Assembly (NCBI GenBank): GCA_038257155.1
Contig: JBBSJP010000001.1
Location: 244,091-308,090, forward strand
Length of the DNA: 64,000 nucleotides
Direction: 5' to 3'
Source of the DNA: JANJTY01 sp038257155
GTDB taxonomy: Bacteria; Pseudomonadota; Gammaproteobacteria; Xanthomonadales; Xanthomonadaceae
Position 1 is the first letter of the stretch. The number at the start of each line of letters is the position of its first letter. The notes under the pieces were generated by a model. That model searched no databases, had not been told where the DNA came from, and saw only the letters and a list, made by a program, of their open reading frames with translations. Positions 47,417-56,411 of this stretch are shown piece by piece. The position numbers were made by a program, and so were the translations under genes.

Positions 47417-47965
47417 ATGGGACATCGAGCAAATTTTGTAGTTGTCCGTGACGGGGCAGCCGAGGCCTTCTTCGATCAGTGGGCGGGACTGGGCTGCGCT
47501 TTTGCCGTAGCCGATGGCGTGGAGTCCGCCGAGGCGGCCGCTCGCCAGTCCGATCCGACTGATGAGCTGCTGGATTGGTCCTCTGCCGAGGGCGGCTATC
47601 TGATCGATCACGATGAGCATGTGCTGATCGTGTTTGGCGAGCTGGACGACATGTCGGTCGAGTTCGAGGAATTCAGTTCCGAGTTCGAGGGTGAGGACGA
47701 GAGCGTGGCGTACGGCGACGAGTCCGATGCCGACTCTTCCGACGACGAGGATGCAGCGGACGAGGATGAGGGCGCGTCGAGTGCCGTTCGCTTTCGCAAA
47801 CTGTTCGACGAGATCGCGCCGCACTGGCACGGCTGGGTACTGCGCTGGGACGAGCGTGGCGTGGATGCCTTTGCCGAGCACCTGCAGCGTCGAGGCATCG
47901 ACGACGTGCGCACCCAGGCAGCCTCGCATCCAGATGAGTCGGGACAGTACGAGCTGCAGACCTGA
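47417..47965 (+). CDS. Acidic protein of unknown function
   Basis: 182 residues with GGAGG about seven bases before the ATG. N-terminus MGHRANFVVVRDGAAEAFFD, then LGCAFAVADGVESAEAAA. A run of about 30 acidic residues (DESDADSSDDEDAADEDEGA) joins two parts. The C-terminal FRKLFDEIAPHWHGWVLRWD, EHLQRRGIDDVRTQA resembles a compact domain. Family unknown; similar proteins occur in Xanthomonadaceae. The acidic linker suggests a soluble cytoplasmic protein. It is followed after 24 bases by the HIT gene, likely in the same transcript. Confidence 0.72.
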   Translation: MGHRANFVVVRDGAAEAFFDQWAGLGCAFAVADGVESAEAAARQSDPTDELLDWSSAEGGYLIDHDEHVLIVFGELDDMSVEFEEFSSEFEGEDESVAYGDESDADSSDDEDAADEDEGASSAVRFRKLFDEIAPHWHGWVLRWDERGVDAFAEHLQRRGIDDVRTQAASHPDESGQYELQT

Positions 47966-47989
47966 GTTGCCGGGCGCTGCACGCGACGG

Positions 47990-48430
47990 ATGCCGGTGTT
48001 GGACATGACAAGCGCATGCGTCTTCTGCGAGATTGCGGCGCGTCGCGCGGCCGCAAGCATCGTGCACGTGGACACGCTGACCCTGGCCTTTGTCGATCTG
48101 CGGCAGTTTCATCCAGGCCACACTCTGGTCATTCCGCGTCGGCATCTGGCTGACATCCGCGAGCTCGATCCGGAGACTGGAGCCGCGCTGATTACGACCC
48201 TGGCGCAGATATCAAGAGCTGTATCGGCCGAGTTTCCCAACCAAGGACTGAGTATTTGGCATTCGGTGGGTGAAGCTGCCATCCAGGAAGTGCCGCATCT
48301 GCATTTCCATGTGCATCCGCGCCTGATCGGCGATAAGGTGTTGCGAATCTATCCGGCGGCGCCGGCGACGCCGGCGCGCGATGTGCTGGAGTGCTATGCG
48401 CAGCGGCTGCGGCGCAGATTGATATTGTAG
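47990..48430 (+). CDS. HIT-family nucleotide hydrolase
   Basis: 146 residues (start ATG 47990; ATG 48005 is equally possible, opening MTSACVFCEI). CVFCEIAARRAA is the usual zinc-binding start of HIT proteins and HLHFHVHPR carries the His-x-His-x-His-x-x catalytic triad. Middle: FHPGHTLVIPRRHLADIREL. It likely hydrolyses nucleoside phosphoramidates or dinucleotides. Its stop codon TAG (48428-48430) lies within the first bases of a MITE-like element, so the C-terminus (RRRLIL) may have been altered by that insertion. Confidence 0.9.
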   Translation: MPVLDMTSACVFCEIAARRAAASIVHVDTLTLAFVDLRQFHPGHTLVIPRRHLADIRELDPETGAALITTLAQISRAVSAEFPNQGLSIWHSVGEAAIQEVPHLHFHVHPRLIGDKVLRIYPAAPATPARDVLECYAQRLRRRLIL

Positions 48431-48534
48431 GTTGGTGCTGAGCGTAGCGAAGCCCAACGTCGCGCAAACCAGGGTCCCGTGAGAGCCTGCCACCCCGCTG
48501 CGTTGGGCTTCGCTGCGCTCAGCACCAACCTACC
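48427..48534. mobile_element. MITE-like inverted repeat, second copy
   Basis: GTAGGTTGGTGCTGAGCGTA ... CTGCGCTCAGCACCAACCTAC, about 108 bases, with the same arms as 42117-42233. It begins four bases before the end of the HIT gene and supplies its stop codon. Between it and the Anbu operon only 44 bases remain. Confidence 0.85.
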
Positions 48535-48578
48535 AAGTCCGCTAACGCGCTTCGTTGGGCCAATGAGTTGCCTGGTTC

Positions 48579-49301
48579 TCAGCGCAGCGCGACAAACGCC
48601 GCCTTGAGCGCCTCGCTCCAAGCCTCCGACATTCCGGCGAAGTAAGTATTTCCCGGTTCAATGCGCTCTCGGGTTCGCACCTTGCACAGATCGCGGGCGA
48701 TGGTGATCAGGTCGAGCGGCATGCCGACCGACAGGTTGGAACGCAGGGTTGAATCCATCGACAGCAGCACCGCCTTGCAGCCGTCGGCCAGCGTGGTTTG
48801 AGGGGTCACTACGCGATCGAGGATCGGCTTGCCGTACTTGTGTTCGCCGATCTGCAGGTAGGGCGTATCGTCTGTGGCTTCGATGAAGTTGCCTTCCGGA
48901 TAGATCTGGAACAGACGCGGAATGCCACCAGCGCGCTGACCTGCGACGATCAGCGAGGCAGAGGCAGCATTGCCGCTCTGACCCATCTTGCCGGCGATGT
49001 CCTGGCTGACTGCGGCCAGGGTGTTGCCGATGATCTCGGCGATCCCCAGCATGGTCTGGACTTTCAGGATCGAGGTGGCTTCCGTGGCCTCCGGATCGTC
49101 TATCGCATCCTGCAACTTGGCCAGCATGGTCTGTGTGACCGACAAATTGCCGGCGGTCAGGATCACGATGATGCGTTCGTCCGGCACCTCGAAGACGAAC
49201 ATCTTGCGAAACGTCGAGATGTTGTCGAGCCCGGCATTGGTACGGGTATCTGACAGTAGCACCAGGCCTTCGTCGAGCAGCAGGCCAACACAGTAGGTCA
49301 T
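48579..49301 (-). CDS. Anbu proteasome-like peptidase
   Basis: 240 residues: MTYCVGLLLDEGLVLLSDTR starts the Ntn-hydrolase core, with Thr2 the likely nucleophile after processing. Then NAGLDNISTFRKMFVFEV, ERIIVILTAGNLSVTQ and LADGCKAVLLSMDSTLRSNL follow, all typical of Anbu (bacterial proteasome-related peptidase). It is the last gene of an operon in the order ATP-grasp, alpha-E, transglutaminase-like, Anbu, which is its known context. Anbu forms open-ended rings of 12 or more subunits; the substrate in cells is uncertain. It follows the transglutaminase-like gene after 17 bases. Confidence 0.93.
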   Translation of the reverse strand: MTYCVGLLLDEGLVLLSDTRTNAGLDNISTFRKMFVFEVPDERIIVILTAGNLSVTQTMLAKLQDAIDDPEATEATSILKVQTMLGIAEIIGNTLAAVSQDIAGKMGQSGNAASASLIVAGQRAGGIPRLFQIYPEGNFIEATDDTPYLQIGEHKYGKPILDRVVTPQTTLADGCKAVLLSMDSTLRSNLSVGMPLDLITIARDLCKVRTRERIEPGNTYFAGMSEAWSEALKAAFVALR

Positions 49302-49318
49302 CGTTCTTGTCTCAGGAT

Positions 49319-50146
49319 TTACTGCTGATCTTGCCCGACGGCGCTGATCGAAACCTCGACCTGCATCGCCTCGACGCCCATGCCGCGCGACACGCCGCGG
49401 ATTGGCGCGGCCTGCAGTGCATCCAGGCCGGAACCCAGACGAATGTAGCGCTCATCCGGACAGCAACGGTTCGAAACGTCAAAGCCCACCCAGCCGAGCC
49501 CCGCAACATGTACTTCGGCCCAGGCATGACTGGCCTCGTGCGCGGCGCCGTCGGCGCTGCTGTGCAGGTAGCCGATCACGTAGCGCGCCGGCAGGCCGGC
49601 CAGAACCGCCATGGCAATCAGCGCATGTGCATGGTCCTGGCAGACGCCGCGGCCTTTGCACAAGGCCTGCGCGGCCGTGGTGTGCGAATGGGTCACACCA
49701 GGCTGGTATTCGATTGCATCGGCAGCTGCCGCGGAAAGCCGGTGTGCAGCGTCGAGCTGATCGCGGGTGCCTGCTTCGCCCAGCGCGTCACTCGCGAGTT
49801 GGCGTAGGGCATCATCGGCACGGGTCGCGGCGCTGCAGCGCAGGTACGCGACCGGATTGATGCTCTCGCGATGCCCCTTCAACACGCCAGAGGTGTCGCT
49901 GGTCTCGACCCGGCCGCGTACGACCACGGCCAGCTCGCTGAGTGGCCCCGGCATGCTCAGCGTGTTGAGCCGGTCGCCTGCACCATCGACGAAACTGGCG
50001 CCGAAGCGTCCGCCTTCCACGCTGACCTCCCAGTCGATCACGCTCTGGCCGTCGAAGCGCGAGGGCTGCAGGCGATGGCTCTGGGTGACGTGGCGCATCG
50101 GCTGGTCGTAGCGATAAAGCGTCTGGTGGTCGACGGAGAGCAGCAT
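49319..50146 (-). CDS. Transglutaminase-like cysteine protease-fold protein of the Anbu operon
   Basis: 275 residues. The N-terminal part (VDHQTLYRYDQPMRHVTQSH) is the bacterial transglutaminase-like N domain. The catalytic triad is visible: GRGVCQDHAHAL with Cys169, ASHAWAEVHV with His207 and GFDVSNRCCPD with Asp223. Start overlaps the alpha-E stop (TGATG), so translation is coupled. In other genomes the same neighbour set occurs with ATP-grasp and alpha-E genes and is thought to form and process a peptide modification. Chemistry not established. Confidence 0.92.
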   Translation of the reverse strand: MLLSVDHQTLYRYDQPMRHVTQSHRLQPSRFDGQSVIDWEVSVEGGRFGASFVDGAGDRLNTLSMPGPLSELAVVVRGRVETSDTSGVLKGHRESINPVAYLRCSAATRADDALRQLASDALGEAGTRDQLDAAHRLSAAAADAIEYQPGVTHSHTTAAQALCKGRGVCQDHAHALIAMAVLAGLPARYVIGYLHSSADGAAHEASHAWAEVHVAGLGWVGFDVSNRCCPDERYIRLGSGLDALQAAPIRGVSRGMGVEAMQVEVSISAVGQDQQ

Positions 50147-51099
50147 CAGTGGGCTCCGAACAGGTAGTCGCTGGCGATGGCCGCGCCGAGCCGGGCGTTC
50201 TCGTCGATGTGACGGGTGAGGAACTCGTGCAGCCCTTCGTCGAGGATGTCTTCGATGCTGGCGGCAGCCAACTCGTCGCGCATGCGCGTGACCATGACAT
50301 GTGCCGACGTGCTGGCGCCATGCGAGCTGATCAAGCGACCCAGATGGTGCTGCAGCTCGTCCAGGCAGTGCAGCAGCGAGCGCGGGCAGGCCGGATTGAG
50401 GATCAGGAAATGCGCGATCTTGGCCGGCGTGTACTCACCGCCATAGGCCCAGTGAAAGGCGCGGTAGGCCGACACGGCGCGCAGCAGGGTGGTCCACTGG
50501 TAGCTGTCGATGCTGCCGCCGACCATGTCGGTAGTGGGCAGCAACACGAAATACTTCACGTCAATCAGGCGCGAAGTGTTGTCGCCGCGTTCGACGAAAT
50601 AGCCGAGATTGATGAAGTCGTAGCCTTCGCGGCGCTGCAGGGTGCCTTCGATCGCGCCGCGCACCTGCGCGCCGAGACGCTTGGTCCAGTCGCATAGTTC
50701 AGGCAAGCGCGCAGAGCTGCGCGGCTGGGCGCTCAACGGCGCCAGATCCAGATAGCCGCCGTTAAGTGCGTCCCAGACTTCCGAGGTCAATGCGGTGCGC
50801 ACCGCACGGCCATTCTGGCGGGCGTGCTCGACGCAGTTCACCACGCTGGCCGGGTTGTCGCGATCGAAGAACAGCCAGGCCTCGACATCGGCCTGACGCG
50901 GCGTATCGCCATACTTCTGGGTGAAGCCGTCGGCGCTGCCGGCGGAGGCCAGGATCGAGGCCCACTCGCTGCGATAGCCCTGCGCGATCGACGGCATCAT
51001 CGCCATGCGATAGCCAACTTCCAGCAAGCGCGCCATGGTCTCGGCGCGCTCGACGTAGCGCGCGATCCAGAACAGGTTTTCGGCGGTGCGGCTGAGCAT
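50146..51099 (-). CDS. Alpha-E domain protein
   Basis: 317 residues beginning MLSRTAENLFWIARYVERAE, the strongly conserved start of the all-alpha 'alpha-E' family. Further conserved parts are FDRDNPASVVNCVEHARQNG, NLGYFVERGDNTSRLIDVKY, and FHWAYGGEYTPAKIAHFLIL. Always encoded next to a circularly permuted ATP-grasp enzyme. Function unknown; probably a partner or carrier in the peptide ligase system. Separated from the ATP-grasp gene by 10 bases. Confidence 0.92.
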   Translation of the reverse strand: MLSRTAENLFWIARYVERAETMARLLEVGYRMAMMPSIAQGYRSEWASILASAGSADGFTQKYGDTPRQADVEAWLFFDRDNPASVVNCVEHARQNGRAVRTALTSEVWDALNGGYLDLAPLSAQPRSSARLPELCDWTKRLGAQVRGAIEGTLQRREGYDFINLGYFVERGDNTSRLIDVKYFVLLPTTDMVGGSIDSYQWTTLLRAVSAYRAFHWAYGGEYTPAKIAHFLILNPACPRSLLHCLDELQHHLGRLISSHGASTSAHVMVTRMRDELAAASIEDILDEGLHEFLTRHIDENARLGAAIASDYLFGAH

Positions 51100-51109
51100 G
51101 GTCGCCTTC

Positions 51110-52519
51110 CTAGTCCGCCAGTACCCAGGTGTCCTTCACGCCGCCGCCCTGCGAGGAGTTGACCACCAGCGAGCCTTCACGCAGTGCCACGCGGGTGAGT
51201 CCGCCGGGACACAGATGCACCTGCTGGCCAACCAGGCAGTAGGGCCGCAGATCCACATGACGCGGCGCCAGACCGGATTCGACGAAGGTGGGGCAGGTGG
51301 ACAGGGCCAGGGTCGGCTGCGCAATGAAGGCGCCGGGATCGGCCTCGATGCGCAGCCGATAGGCGGCGATCTCTTCCTTCGTGGAGGCCGGGCCAACCAG
51401 CATGCCGTAGCCGCCCGAGCCGTGGACTTCCTTCACCACCAACTCGGGCAGCTTGGCCAGCACATGCGCCAGTTCGTCGGCCTCGCCGCAGCGCCAGGTC
51501 GGCACATTGCGCAAAATGGGTTCCTCGCCGAGATAGAAGCGCACCATCTCGGGCACATAGGTGTAGATGGCCTTGTCATCGGCCACGCCGGCACCCGGTG
51601 CTGAACAGATCGAGACGCCGCCGGAACGGTACACGTTCATCAGGCCGGGCACGCCCAGCATCGAGTCGGGCCGGAAACAGAGTGGATCGAGGAACTCGTC
51701 ATCGATGCGCCGATAGATCACGTCGACGCGACGCGGCCCCTCGGTGGTACGCATGTAGACGAAGTCGCCCTCGACGAACAGGTCCTGGCCTTCGACCAGC
51801 TCGATGCCCATCAGGTCGGCGAGAAAGGAATGCTCGTAGTAGGCGCTGTTGAAGGCGCCGGGGCTGAGCAGCACGATGCAGGGGTCGCCGTTGCATTTCT
51901 CCGGTGCGACGCTGGCCAGGGTGCGGCGCAGCTGGGACGGATAGTCGTCGACCGGCTCGATGCGAAGGAGCTGGAACAGCTCCGGGAACATGCGCATCAT
52001 TATTTCGCGGTTCTCGAGCATGTAGGACACGCCCGAGGGGGTTCGGCAGTTGTCCTCCAGCACGTAGAACTCGTCGCGCCCGGTGCGCACCAGATCGATG
52101 CCGACGATGTGGCTGTAGACATTGCGTGGTGGACGAAAGCCTGCCACCGCCGGTTCATAGGCGGCGTTGCGATACACCAGCTGGGCCGGGATGCGCCCGG
52201 CGCGAATTATCTCACCGCGGTGGTAGACGTCCAGCAGGAAGGCATTGAGGGCGCGGGCTCGCTGCTTGACGCCACGTTCCAGTCGCCGCCACTCGGTCTC
52301 GGTAAAGACTCGCGGCATCATGTCGAAGGGGATCAGGCGTTCGGTGTCGCCACCTTCGCCGTAAACTGCGAAGGTGATGCCGATGCGGCGGAACAGGGCC
52401 TCGATTTCGCGACGCTTCTGCACCAGCAGATCGCCGCTCATCTGGTTTACCCAGGCCATGATCGGCTCGTAGGCCTGGCGTACGCGCTCGCCGTCGTAGA
52501 GCTCGTTGAACGCCGTCAT
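51110..52519 (-). CDS. Circularly permuted ATP-grasp enzyme of the Anbu operon
   Basis: 469 residues. It has the CP-ATP-grasp type 2 layout: MTAFNELYDGERVRQAYEPI, RLIPFDMMPRVFTETEWRRL, GIDLVRTGRDEFYVLEDNCR, PSGVSYMLENREIMMRMFPE and KEVHGSGGYGMLVGPAST as the last glycine loop. Members are ATP-dependent peptide ligases in principle. It is the first gene of the operon with alpha-E, transglutaminase-like and Anbu genes, all downstream. The 260-base gap (52520-52779) to the next plus-strand gene holds its promoter region and nothing else visible. Confidence 0.93.
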   Translation of the reverse strand: MTAFNELYDGERVRQAYEPIMAWVNQMSGDLLVQKRREIEALFRRIGITFAVYGEGGDTERLIPFDMMPRVFTETEWRRLERGVKQRARALNAFLLDVYHRGEIIRAGRIPAQLVYRNAAYEPAVAGFRPPRNVYSHIVGIDLVRTGRDEFYVLEDNCRTPSGVSYMLENREIMMRMFPELFQLLRIEPVDDYPSQLRRTLASVAPEKCNGDPCIVLLSPGAFNSAYYEHSFLADLMGIELVEGQDLFVEGDFVYMRTTEGPRRVDVIYRRIDDEFLDPLCFRPDSMLGVPGLMNVYRSGGVSICSAPGAGVADDKAIYTYVPEMVRFYLGEEPILRNVPTWRCGEADELAHVLAKLPELVVKEVHGSGGYGMLVGPASTKEEIAAYRLRIEADPGAFIAQPTLALSTCPTFVESGLAPRHVDLRPYCLVGQQVHLCPGGLTRVALREGSLVVNSSQGGGVKDTWVLAD

Positions 52520-52779
52520 TGGCTGCTGTGCTGACTAGGGGGCATCGTCCCCTACCTTACGCGAGCCTCACTGAATGGCAAATTCGATAGCCCACGACCT
52601 ATCGCTTTCGTGCCCGTGCTTCTCGGCGCTGGCCACCCGGGGTGTGCTGCTTCACCCCAAAAGGATGTTCAGGGCTTGTCTCTGCATGGCGGGGGCCGGA
52701 TGCTAAGTACGCCGGTTGCCAACACACGTTCGGACGGCGAGCCCGGCAAGCTGGGGGATGATGCGCTGACGGAGGCGTG

Positions 52780-53199
52780 ATGAAAGCACTGGATCTGGTT
52801 TTTGGATTGCTTGCCCTGTTCGCTGCCCAAGCCGGGATGGCCTGTAGTGGTTCCGGCACGCCCGAGGATGTGGTGCAGGCCCAGGTCGAGGCCTACAACG
52901 CACATGATGTGGACGCGTTCGCGGCCTGCTTTTCCGACGCAATCGAGCTGCATGACCTGTCGGGCGAGCGGCCGATGACGCGTGGCCTGGACGGTCTGCG
53001 CACCGCCTATGCCTTCCTGCGCGAGATGCCTGACGAGTTCCGTGTCGAGATCCTGCAGCGCGTGGTGAGCGACAGCATCGTGGTCGATCATGAGCGCGTG
53101 CACGGCATGCCGGGCGAAAGCGGCGTGCTGGAAGCGGTGGCGATCTACGAAGTGCGCGACGGCCGCATCGTGAAGCTCTGGTTTCCTCCGGCGCGCTGA
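52780..53199 (+). CDS. Exported NTF2-like (SnoaL/DUF4440-type) protein
   Basis: 139 residues from ATG 52780, with GGAGG 4-8 bases before. Signal peptide LVFGLLALFAAQAGMA then Cys-Ser-Gly; the cysteine is a possible but weak lipobox. The mature part has TPEDVVQAQVEAYNAHDVDA, FAACFSDAIELHDLSG, LRTAYAFLREMPDEFRVEIL and VAIYEVRDGRIVKLWFP. This is the cone-shaped NTF2 fold of steroid isomerase-like proteins. Function unknown. Confidence 0.82.
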   Translation: MKALDLVFGLLALFAAQAGMACSGSGTPEDVVQAQVEAYNAHDVDAFAACFSDAIELHDLSGERPMTRGLDGLRTAYAFLREMPDEFRVEILQRVVSDSIVVDHERVHGMPGESGVLEAVAIYEVRDGRIVKLWFPPAR

Positions 53200-53230
53200 G
53201 GTCGATGGTGACGAGTCAGGATTCGTTCGA

Positions 53231-53620
53231 ATGAGCGTACGCATCGTACGACTGGGCAGCCCGCGCGCCGTGGACGAAGGCACGCGCCTCGGCACGGTGC
53301 GGCGACCGCCGCGCGGCGTGCCGAAGGCCGAGTTTGCCGCGCAGGACTGGTACGACGTCTGGTACCCGAACCTGGCGCCCAGTGCCGAAACCATGAAGCT
53401 GGGCCAGTCCGTAGAGACTGCCGCGCAGTGGACGGCCTTCGCGCGCCGCTATCGCAGCGAGATGGCCACACCGGACAACAGTCGCAGCCTGGATGTGCTG
53501 GCCGCGCTGTCGCAGCAGGCCAACTTCTCGGTCGGCTGCTACTGCAAGGACGAATCGCGTTGCCATCGATCCCTGCTGCGCGAGCTGCTGGTCGAGCGCG
53601 GTGCGCTGATTGCGAAGTAA
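53231..53620 (+). CDS. DUF488-family protein
   Basis: 129 residues. Hallmarks are RLGSPRAVDEGTRLGTVRRP, DWYDVWYPNLAPSAE, FARRYRSEMA, and VGCYCKDESRCHRSLLRELL with conserved Cys/His (CYCKDESRCHR). The family is YeaO-like and of unknown function. It is 31 bases downstream of the NTF2-like gene and 48 bases upstream of the M14 peptidase. Confidence 0.88.
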   Translation: MSVRIVRLGSPRAVDEGTRLGTVRRPPRGVPKAEFAAQDWYDVWYPNLAPSAETMKLGQSVETAAQWTAFARRYRSEMATPDNSRSLDVLAALSQQANFSVGCYCKDESRCHRSLLRELLVERGALIAK

Positions 53621-53668
53621 GGTCCGCAGCTGACCGGAAAGACGCGGGTAAGATGCAAGGCCCCCGCT

Positions 53669-55453
53669 GTGAGTGCCTTGCGAATGTTTCGATCCCTGCT
53701 GACCCTGACATTGTGGAGTTGCCTCGGCCTGTCGAGCGCCGTGTCTGCAGCTGCCTTGCAGACGCTGGCAGAGCAGTCCGGCTTCCTTCGCACCGGCCGC
53801 TATGCCGAAGTCATTGCGCTGTGCGAGGCCTTCCAGCAGGCCCATCCCGAGGCAGTGCGTTGCGTGGAGTTCGGTCGTAGCCCGGAGGGCCGGCCGCTGC
53901 TGGTCCTGGTGGCCTCGACCAGCGGCGCGCTGACGCCGTCGATGGCGCGCGAGCGTGGCCTGCCCGTGGTGCTGGTACAGGGAGGTATTCACGCTGGCGA
54001 AGTCGACGGCAAGGACGCCGGGTTCCTCGCCCTGCGTGAATTGCTTGATGGCAAGGCCACGAACGGTTTGCTGGGCAAGCAGGTGCTGCTGTTCGTGCCG
54101 GTGTTCAATGTCGATGGGCACGAGCGCTTCGGTCCGTGGAACCGACCCAACCAGAATGGCCCAGAGGAAATGGGCTGGCGCACCACGGCGCAGAACTTCA
54201 ACCTCAATCGCGACTACGCCAAGGCTGACAGCGCCGAGATGCAAGCCATGCTGGCACTGGTCAAGGCGTGGGATCCCATCGTCACGGTCGACCTACACGC
54301 CACCAATGGCGCCCAGTTTGAACACGACGTCGCGATCCAGGTGGAGCCGCTGCACGCCGGCGACGCCGGCCAGCGCGAAGCCGGCCTGGCATTGCGCGAC
54401 GGCGTAATTGCGCGACTGTCCCAGCAGGGTTCGCTGCCGCTGCCCTTCTATCCTGCCTTCGTGGACTATGACAACCCGGCCTCGGGCTTCACCGATAGCG
54501 TCGCGCCGCCGCGCTTTTCCACCGGCTACTTCCAGCTGCGCAATCGCTTCGCGATACTGGTGGAGACCCACTCATGGAAGGACTACCCAACCCGCGTGCG
54601 CATCACCCGCAACACCGTGATTGCGGTGCTGGAGCAAGCCGCGAGGCACGGCGCCCGCTGGCTGGAACTGGCCGCGGCAGCCGATGCGGCGGCCGCGCGG
54701 CTTGCAGGCAGCACCGTGGCGCTGGACTACGGCGTCGGCGAGGCCAGCCGCGAGATCGAGTTCCGCGGCTACGCCTACACGCGCGAGCCGTCGGCCGTTT
54801 CCGGCGCACTGATGGTGCGCTACGACCCGGGCACGCCGCAGCTGTGGCGCTTGCCGATGCGCGATCAGGTCACCGTTACCCGCAGCGTCACCGCGCCCGG
54901 CGCGGGCTATCTGGTGCCCGCGGCGCACGCCGCCTCGGTCGGCGCACGACTTGCCGTGCACGGCATCGAGTATCGCGTGCTGGCTCGCGCGCTCGACGCG
55001 CAGGCGGTCGGCGCCTTTCGCGCCAGCCAGGTCACGCCGTCGGCGCAGTCGCTGGAAGGACGGCAGCGCATGGCCTTGGAAGGCGAATGGGCCGCTGAAA
55101 CCCGCGCGCTGCCGGCCGGCACGCTGTTCGTGCCGATCGCGCAGGCCAAGGCACGCCTGGTGATGGCCTTGCTGGAGCCGCAGGCGCCCGATTCGCTGGC
55201 TGCCTGGGGTGCTTTCAACAATCACTTCGAGGCCAAGGAATACATGGATACCTATGTGGCCGAGGCCGTGGCGCGCGAGATGCTGGCCACGGATCCCGCC
55301 GTGGCGGCCGAATTCGCTTTGAAGCTGGAAAGCGATCCCGAATTCGCGCGCAGTCCGCAGCGCCGCCTCGAGTTCTTCTACCGGCGTCATGCGTCCTGGG
55401 ATGAACGACGCGACCTGTATCCGGTGTTTCGTATCGACTCGATACCTGACTGA
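53669..55453 (+). CDS. Secreted M14 zinc carboxypeptidase
   Basis: 594 residues from GTG 53669 (ATG 53684 is an alternative). Signal peptide ends VSA-AALQ. The metal site is QGGIHAGEVDGKD with His108 and Glu111, plus TVDLHATNG with His210. Catalytic Glu299 lies in ILVETHSWKDY. This is the M14 fold with an extended C-terminal domain (about residues 330-594). Exported, probably periplasmic. Substrate not known. Confidence 0.92.
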   Translation: MSALRMFRSLLTLTLWSCLGLSSAVSAAALQTLAEQSGFLRTGRYAEVIALCEAFQQAHPEAVRCVEFGRSPEGRPLLVLVASTSGALTPSMARERGLPVVLVQGGIHAGEVDGKDAGFLALRELLDGKATNGLLGKQVLLFVPVFNVDGHERFGPWNRPNQNGPEEMGWRTTAQNFNLNRDYAKADSAEMQAMLALVKAWDPIVTVDLHATNGAQFEHDVAIQVEPLHAGDAGQREAGLALRDGVIARLSQQGSLPLPFYPAFVDYDNPASGFTDSVAPPRFSTGYFQLRNRFAILVETHSWKDYPTRVRITRNTVIAVLEQAARHGARWLELAAAADAAAARLAGSTVALDYGVGEASREIEFRGYAYTREPSAVSGALMVRYDPGTPQLWRLPMRDQVTVTRSVTAPGAGYLVPAAHAASVGARLAVHGIEYRVLARALDAQAVGAFRASQVTPSAQSLEGRQRMALEGEWAAETRALPAGTLFVPIAQAKARLVMALLEPQAPDSLAAWGAFNNHFEAKEYMDTYVAEAVAREMLATDPAVAAEFALKLESDPEFARSPQRRLEFFYRRHASWDERRDLYPVFRIDSIPD

Positions 55454-55466
55454 GAGTGGACCTGCT

Positions 55467-56057
55467 TCAGGTCCACACCACACAGAGGTTGTTGGCCGGA
55501 AGCTGGTGCGGCTGCATCCGTCGCAATCCAATACCGCGCGCCAAGGAATCGACCGCCTCCAGATCGCGCACGCCCATATGCGGCCCCCGCTCGCGCAGGC
55601 CGGCATCGAACGCGGCATTGCTGTCGCTGGTGTGCCGGTCGCCGACGCGGAACGGACCATAGATTGCGAGAGTGGCGCCAGGCAGCAGGGCTTTCTCCAG
55701 TCCGGCGAACATCGCCTCCACTTCCGGCCAACCCATGATGTGCAGGGTGTTGGCACTGAACGCGGCATCGAACTGCATACCTGGCCAGGCATCGCGCGCC
55801 ACATCGAGTCGCAGCGGCGGCGGCGTGTTGACCAGGCCGGCCTCGTCCAGCCAGGCGCGGATGCCGGCGAGGTTCTCGTCGCGATCGCTGCATTGCCAGG
55901 TCAGGTGCGGCAGGGCAGCGGCAAGGTACACCGCGTGCTCGCCGGTGCCGCTGCCGACCTCCAGCACGCGTTGGCGATCGGCAAAGGCATCACGCAGCAC
56001 CGCGAGAATGGGGTCGCGGTTGCGAGCGGTGGCGGGCGCGTGGGGTTTGTTGGTCAT
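55467..56057 (-). CDS. DUF938 SAM-dependent methyltransferase-like protein
   Basis: 196 residues. SAM motif I is VLEVGSGTGEHAVYLAAALP (residues about 31-50). Then WQCSDRDENLAGIRAWLDEA and NTLHIMGWPEVEAMFAGLEK, IYGPFRVGDRHTSDSNAAFD and DLEAVDSLARGIGLRRMQPH, all characteristic of DUF938. Substrate unknown. It is convergent with the M14 peptidase. Confidence 0.92.
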   Translation of the reverse strand: MTNKPHAPATARNRDPILAVLRDAFADRQRVLEVGSGTGEHAVYLAAALPHLTWQCSDRDENLAGIRAWLDEAGLVNTPPPLRLDVARDAWPGMQFDAAFSANTLHIMGWPEVEAMFAGLEKALLPGATLAIYGPFRVGDRHTSDSNAAFDAGLRERGPHMGVRDLEAVDSLARGIGLRRMQPHQLPANNLCVVWT

Positions 56058-56114
56058 GGCAATTGGTGGGTGTAGTGCGGCGGAGCGACCGGGACATTAC
56101 CGTTATCTCTCAAC

Positions 56115-56333
56115 CGCTCGTGGTGAGGAGCCATGGTTCGATCGAGCGGCCTCGAACTGCGTTCTCGATCCCCCCGCCTCACCACGATCGGGGAGGCGCG
56201 CGCAGCGCGACCGAGATGGCGTCTCGAACCACACTCGAATGTGGTTCGAGACGCGCGGCCTCGACCCATTGATCCGCACTTCGTGCGGCCTCAGGATCTC
56301 GATCCGCGCTCCTCACCACGAACGGAGATGTTG
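56115..56333. repeat. REP-like repeat cluster before the beta-hydroxyacid dehydrogenase
   Basis: The gap 56058-56411 (about 350 bases) holds no gene. It contains CTCGACCCATTGATCCGCAC then TTCGTGCGGCCTCAGGAT (56260-56297), matching the copies at 2038 and 6588. It also includes AATGTGGTTCGAGACG (56238-56253), shared with the MITE interior at 12194, and CTCCTCACCACGAACGGA, also found near 12240. Confidence 0.75.
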
Positions 56334-56411
56334 ACATCATTCGGCCATCGATTTGCTGCGAACACTCCCCGCCAAGGTAGGATGCCGCACTTCGCCTCCT
56401 GGAGCCTCGGC

